Source of the DNA: DATLMR01 sp035537555 | GTDB taxonomy: Bacteria > Acidobacteriota > Blastocatellia > UBA7656 | Direction: 5' to 3' | DNA length: 8,148 nucleotides | Assembly (NCBI GenBank): GCA_035537555.1 | Contig: DATLMR010000260.1 | Coordinates: 1-8,148 of the forward strand | Part shown: positions 5,509 to 8,148 of the stretch, piece by piece | Layout: every line of letters begins with the position of its first letter | Position numbering within the stretch: the first letter of the stretch is position 1 | Position numbers and translations under genes: made by a program | The notes under the pieces: generated by a model | Database searches by the model: none | Told to the model about the DNA's origin: nothing | What the model saw: the letters and a program-made list of their open reading frames with translations, nothing else

Positions 5509-7206
5509 TCACTCGACGAACGTGACGCGGTTGATCTCGTGCAGGGTCGTCACGCCCAGAAACACTTTAGCCAGCGCCGACTCGCGGAGGGACGTGAGCC
5601 CCTCGGCGCGCGCGGCGCGGCGTACCTCCGAGCCCGGGCGCCTTTCGAGAATGATCTCTCGTATGTGATCCGTTACGTCGAGCAACTCGTGAATCGCGGT
5701 TCGCCCCCTGTAGCCCGTGAAGTTGCACACTTCGCACCCTGCGGCCGTAAAGAAGATGCCGTTGCGATACTTGTCCGGATTCAAGCCCGATTCGGTCAGC
5801 TCCTGGTCCGTCGGCTGGTCATGGCGCTTGCAATGCCCGCACAGGATTCTCACGAGCCTCTGGGCCAGCACGCAGTTGAGCGACGAGACGAAGTTGTAAG
5901 GCTCGACGCCCATGTTCAGGAACCGGCCGATCACGTCGATGACGTTGTTGGCGTGGACGGTAGTGAAGACGAGGTGGCCGGTGAGCGCGGACTGAATGGC
6001 GATCTGCGCCGTCTCCGAGTCGCGGATCTCGCCGACCATTATCTTGTCCGGATCGTGCCGCAGAATGCTGCGGAGGCCGCGCGCGAACGTGAGCCCCTTC
6101 TTCTCGTTCACCGGAATCTGCGTGATGCCCTGAAGCTGGTACTCCACGGGGTCTTCGATGGTGATGATCTTGTCTTCTTCGTTCTTGATCTCGTTGAGCG
6201 CGCCGTAGAGAGAGGTCGTCTTGCCCGACCCCGTCGGTCCCGTCACCAGGACCATGCCGTAAGGCTCGGCGATGAACTTGCGGAACTTCTTAAGGTCGTG
6301 CGGGTCGAAGCCTACGACGTCGAGGTTCAGGTCGTGGAAAGACTCGTTGATCTGCTCCTTGTCGAGAATACGGATGACGCAGTTCTCTCCGTGTATGGCG
6401 GGCATTATGGAGACGCGGAAGTCGATCTTGCGCCCGCGAATGCGCATGCGAAATCGCCCGTCCTGCGGCACGCGGCGCTCGGCTATATCGAGCTCCGACA
6501 TGACCTTGATTCGCTGAATGATGGTCTGGTGGTGCGCTATGTCGATCGGATCGGCGGCCCTGTAGAGCGCGCCGTCTATCCGGTACTTGACCAGCACGTC
6601 GCTGTCGCGCGTCTCGATGTGAATGTCGGAGGCGCGGCGTTCGAGCGCGTTGAGCACGACCGTGTCGACCAGCTTGATTATCGGAGACATCTCTTCGTCC
6701 CCGGCCAGGCGGTCCATATCCAGGACCTCTTCGCCGTGCTCGGTCTCGCGCACGAGCGCGAAGGTGTCCGTGCGGAACCCTGCGGTCGCGTTCTGGAGTA
6801 TGCGCGCGGCGGTGTCGCCCCGCTTCAAAGCGTCTTCTATGGCCGATTGCATGGCGACCGCGGGCTTAAGCCTGAGGTGCAGCTGGGCCTCCAGCTCGTC
6901 GATGATATCCAGGTTGGTCGGATCGGCCATCGCGACGTGGAGCGTGTTGTCCTCGCGCCCGAGCGGGACGAAGTTGTGCCGGAGCATCAGGTCGACCGGC
7001 AGCTCGTGGATAAGGTTGTAAGCCGGCTCTTCCGTCTTCAGGTCGACGAATCGGAGCCTGTAGCGGCGCGCCTTCTCTCTCGCGACGACCTCTTCCTGGC
7101 TCATCTTCTCGCCCGCGCTCGAATCGGCGCTCTGATCGGGCGACTCGGCGATGGCTGCCGGAGCGCCCTGGTCGTTGCTCTCTCTCTGTTCGACTGTTTC
7201 TGACAT
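5509..7206 (-). CDS. gspE: GspE/PilB-family secretion/pilus assembly ATPase
   Basis: Hexameric cytoplasmic motor that powers pseudopilus assembly through GspF; 565 residues, normal for the family. A charged, probably disordered N-terminus (1-48) is followed by a T2SSE N-terminal domain (about 53-130, with PLGREDNTLHVAMADPTNLD). The catalytic half carries every family motif: Walker A GPTGSGKTT (323-331), Asp box ITIEDPVEY (348-356), Walker B IMVGEIRD (389-396, catalytic Glu 393) and His box TGHLVFTTVHAN (409-420). It also has a tetracysteine zinc site, C456-x2-C459 and C491-x2-C494, typical of GspE/PilB and absent from PilT. The arginine-bearing linker (RRVPQDGRFR, 244-253) is also present. 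ATG at 7206 is preceded by GGAG at a short 2 nt spacing; Met35 is a weaker alternative. The gene follows gspF by 81 nt. All catalytic residues are intact, so it should be active. Confidence 0.96.
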   Translation of the reverse strand: MSETVEQRESNDQGAPAAIAESPDQSADSSAGEKMSQEEVVAREKARRYRLRFVDLKTEEPAYNLIHELPVDLMLRHNFVPLGREDNTLHVAMADPTNLDIIDELEAQLHLRLKPAVAMQSAIEDALKRGDTAARILQNATAGFRTDTFALVRETEHGEEVLDMDRLAGDEEMSPIIKLVDTVVLNALERRASDIHIETRDSDVLVKYRIDGALYRAADPIDIAHHQTIIQRIKVMSELDIAERRVPQDGRFRMRIRGRKIDFRVSIMPAIHGENCVIRILDKEQINESFHDLNLDVVGFDPHDLKKFRKFIAEPYGMVLVTGPTGSGKTTSLYGALNEIKNEEDKIITIEDPVEYQLQGITQIPVNEKKGLTFARGLRSILRHDPDKIMVGEIRDSETAQIAIQSALTGHLVFTTVHANNVIDVIGRFLNMGVEPYNFVSSLNCVLAQRLVRILCGHCKRHDQPTDQELTESGLNPDKYRNGIFFTAAGCEVCNFTGYRGRTAIHELLDVTDHIREIILERRPGSEVRRAARAEGLTSLRESALAKVFLGVTTLHEINRVTFVE

Positions 7207-7232
7207 TTCTCCGTCTAATCCTGGTTGCTGGT

Positions 7233-7292
7233 TTACTGAAGCTCTTTCAGCTGAAATTTAGGCAGTTGAAATTTAGCCGACTGAAACTCAAG
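7233..7292 (-). repeat. Imperfect 15-nt tandem repeat at the gspF-gspE junction
   Basis: CAGCTGAAATTTAGG (7248-7262) is followed directly by CAGTTGAAATTTAGC (7263-7277) and a more diverged CGACTGAAACTCAAG (7278-7292). A faint earlier unit (7233-7247) keeps only CTGAA in register. The core TGAA recurs every 15 nt, and the last unit covers the gspF stop codon (7288-7290). CTGAA (7236-7240) and TTCAG (7246-7250) also make a small hairpin. It lies between the gspF stop and the gspE ribosome binding region. Purpose is unknown; it could be slippage-derived spacer or a regulatory site. Confidence 0.6.
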
Positions 7293-8148
7293 GGGTCGCG
7301 CTGCCCCCTCCCATGGTGCCGATCATATGGAACAGCGGCAGGTACATCGCGAGCAGGATGGTCATGACGAGGCTGCCCATGAATACGAGTATTACCGGCT
7401 CGATGAACGTCGCTATGGCGGAGAGCCTCACATCGACTTCCGCGTCGTAGAAATTTGCCACCTCGTCGAGCATCTCTCGCAGCGCGCCCGACCTCTCCCC
7501 GACTCCTATCATATCGATTGCAAGCTCGGAGACCCATCCGCTGGCTTCCAGGCTGTCAGTGAACGGGCGGCCTTCGCGTATCCCGACCAGCACGCCCGAG
7601 CTCGCCTTGCTGAGCGCGCGGTTCGTTATGGACTCTCCGGCGATCTCGACCGATTCCGGCAGCGTGATGCCGCCCGCGAGCAGCGTCGCCAGGCTGCGCG
7701 TGAATTGCGCGATCGTCAACTGCCGCACGGTCTCGCCCGCGACAGGCGCTTTTAAGATCATCTGGTCGATCTTGAGCCGCCCTCCCGGCGTCCGCCGCCA
7801 GAAGAAGAGGAAGATGAACGTGCCTATGATCAGGGGCAGTATCCACGTCAGGTTGCTGCTGATGAACTGGGCCGTGCTCACGACTATGACCGTGACGACC
7901 GGCAACTGGTCCGTGCCCGCGTAGAGCTTCATGAAGTTCGGGATGACGTAGGTGGAGAGCACCATCACCAGCACAAGCGACGCGCCCACGAGCACCATCG
8001 GGTAGGCGAGCGATTTTTTGATCTTGCGCCGCGCCTCCGTGATCGTCTTCTGGTAGCTCACGTACCTGAGCAGTACCTCGTCGAGCGAGCCCGACCGCTC
8101 GCCCGCGAGTATCGATGCGATATAGATTCGCGGAAAGGAGTCGCCCTG
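7288..8148 (-). CDS. gspF: GspF/PilC-family inner-membrane platform protein (C-terminal part)
   Basis: The 3' part of the gene, 286 codons, with the 5' end beyond the right edge; the frame is open through 8148, so the GTG at 8061 is internal. GspF is the polytopic inner-membrane platform that couples GspE to pseudopilin extraction. The fragment begins in the end of the first T2SSF domain (IASILAGERSGSLDEVLLRY, 10-29). It continues with KSLAYPMVLV and a first membrane helix (about 51-70), a second (about 98-117), then the complete second T2SSF domain: FTRSLATLLAGGITLPESVE (149-168), MIGVGERSGALREMLDEVANFYD (213-235) and a third membrane helix (about 246-272). The duplicated GERSG..L motif in each half is diagnostic. 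Families run about 400 residues, so roughly 110-120 are missing. It ends in a short Gly-rich tail and TGA. It is the first gene of the operon visible here. Confidence 0.94.
   Translation of the reverse strand, partial: QGDSFPRIYIASILAGERSGSLDEVLLRYVSYQKTITEARRKIKKSLAYPMVLVGASLVLVMVLSTYVIPNFMKLYAGTDQLPVVTVIVVSTAQFISSNLTWILPLIIGTFIFLFFWRRTPGGRLKIDQMILKAPVAGETVRQLTIAQFTRSLATLLAGGITLPESVEIAGESITNRALSKASSGVLVGIREGRPFTDSLEASGWVSELAIDMIGVGERSGALREMLDEVANFYDAEVDVRLSAIATFIEPVILVFMGSLVMTILLAMYLPLFHMIGTMGGGSATP

Noticed and set aside
5539..7203. A 554-codon open frame on the plus strand running opposite almost all of gspE
   Set aside because: It mirrors the ATPase gene exactly and its translation is Arg/Val/Leu/Asp-rich with no domain signature. 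In GC-rich DNA a well-biased gene commonly leaves such an antisense frame open; every conserved motif is on the minus strand.
8059..8061. GTG as a start codon for the GspF-like gene
   Set aside because: The frame stays open to the right edge and the upstream 29 residues match the conserved end of the first T2SSF domain, so this is an internal Val codon in a truncated gene.

Overview
The window reads as a GC-rich, Gram-negative (diderm) chromosomal segment. It holds most of an operon for a type II secretion / type IV pilus-like machine, all on the minus strand. The style of the proteins suggests Acidobacteriota: a secretin with an N-terminal TPR and a C-terminal cohesin-like domain, and GspG-like proteins ending in '..NGTKYADW' and '..DGIPYKDY'. 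This is an inference from family resemblance only; no rRNA or other marker gene is present.

Layout, reading the minus strand from the right edge: a GspF/PilC inner-membrane platform protein cut by the window edge (7288-8148); the GspE/PilB assembly ATPase (5509-7206); a large secretin, GspD/PilQ-like, with TPR and cohesin-like modules (2659-5286, with a possible longer form to 5361); a GspG-type major pseudopilin (2116-2610); a second, divergent GspG-type pseudopilin with a long leader (1589-2056); and a divergent PilM/GspL-cytoplasmic-like protein (570-1511). Gaps between genes are about 48-222 nt and there are no strand switches, so one or two co-transcribed units are likely. The only plus-strand gene is the 3' end of an unrecognised, probably exported beta-rich protein (1-449). 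It converges on the operon, and a very long near-perfect inverted repeat (486-555) sits between the two stop codons.

How the genes would work together: GspE hydrolyses ATP at the cytoplasmic face and drives GspF. GspF extracts the processed pseudopilins (class III leaders, G/FTLLE with Glu at +5) from the inner membrane into a short pseudopilus. The PilM-like protein would be part of the cytoplasmic or inner-membrane assembly ring. The secretin forms the outer-membrane channel. No prepilin peptidase (GspO/PilD), PilN/PilO/GspM, GspC or minor pseudopilins H-K are in the window; they must be beyond the right edge, elsewhere in the genome, or absent.

The machine is a recognised family. The parts that deserve a second look are the accessory modules and non-coding structure: the cohesin-like tail and Asn/Gln tract of the secretin, the degenerate actin-like fold of the PilM-like protein, paired pseudopilins, and inverted or tandem repeats in most of the intergenic gaps. 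I found no transfer RNA, ribosomal RNA, CRISPR array, insertion sequence or defence-type gene, and no convincing evidence of an entirely new system.
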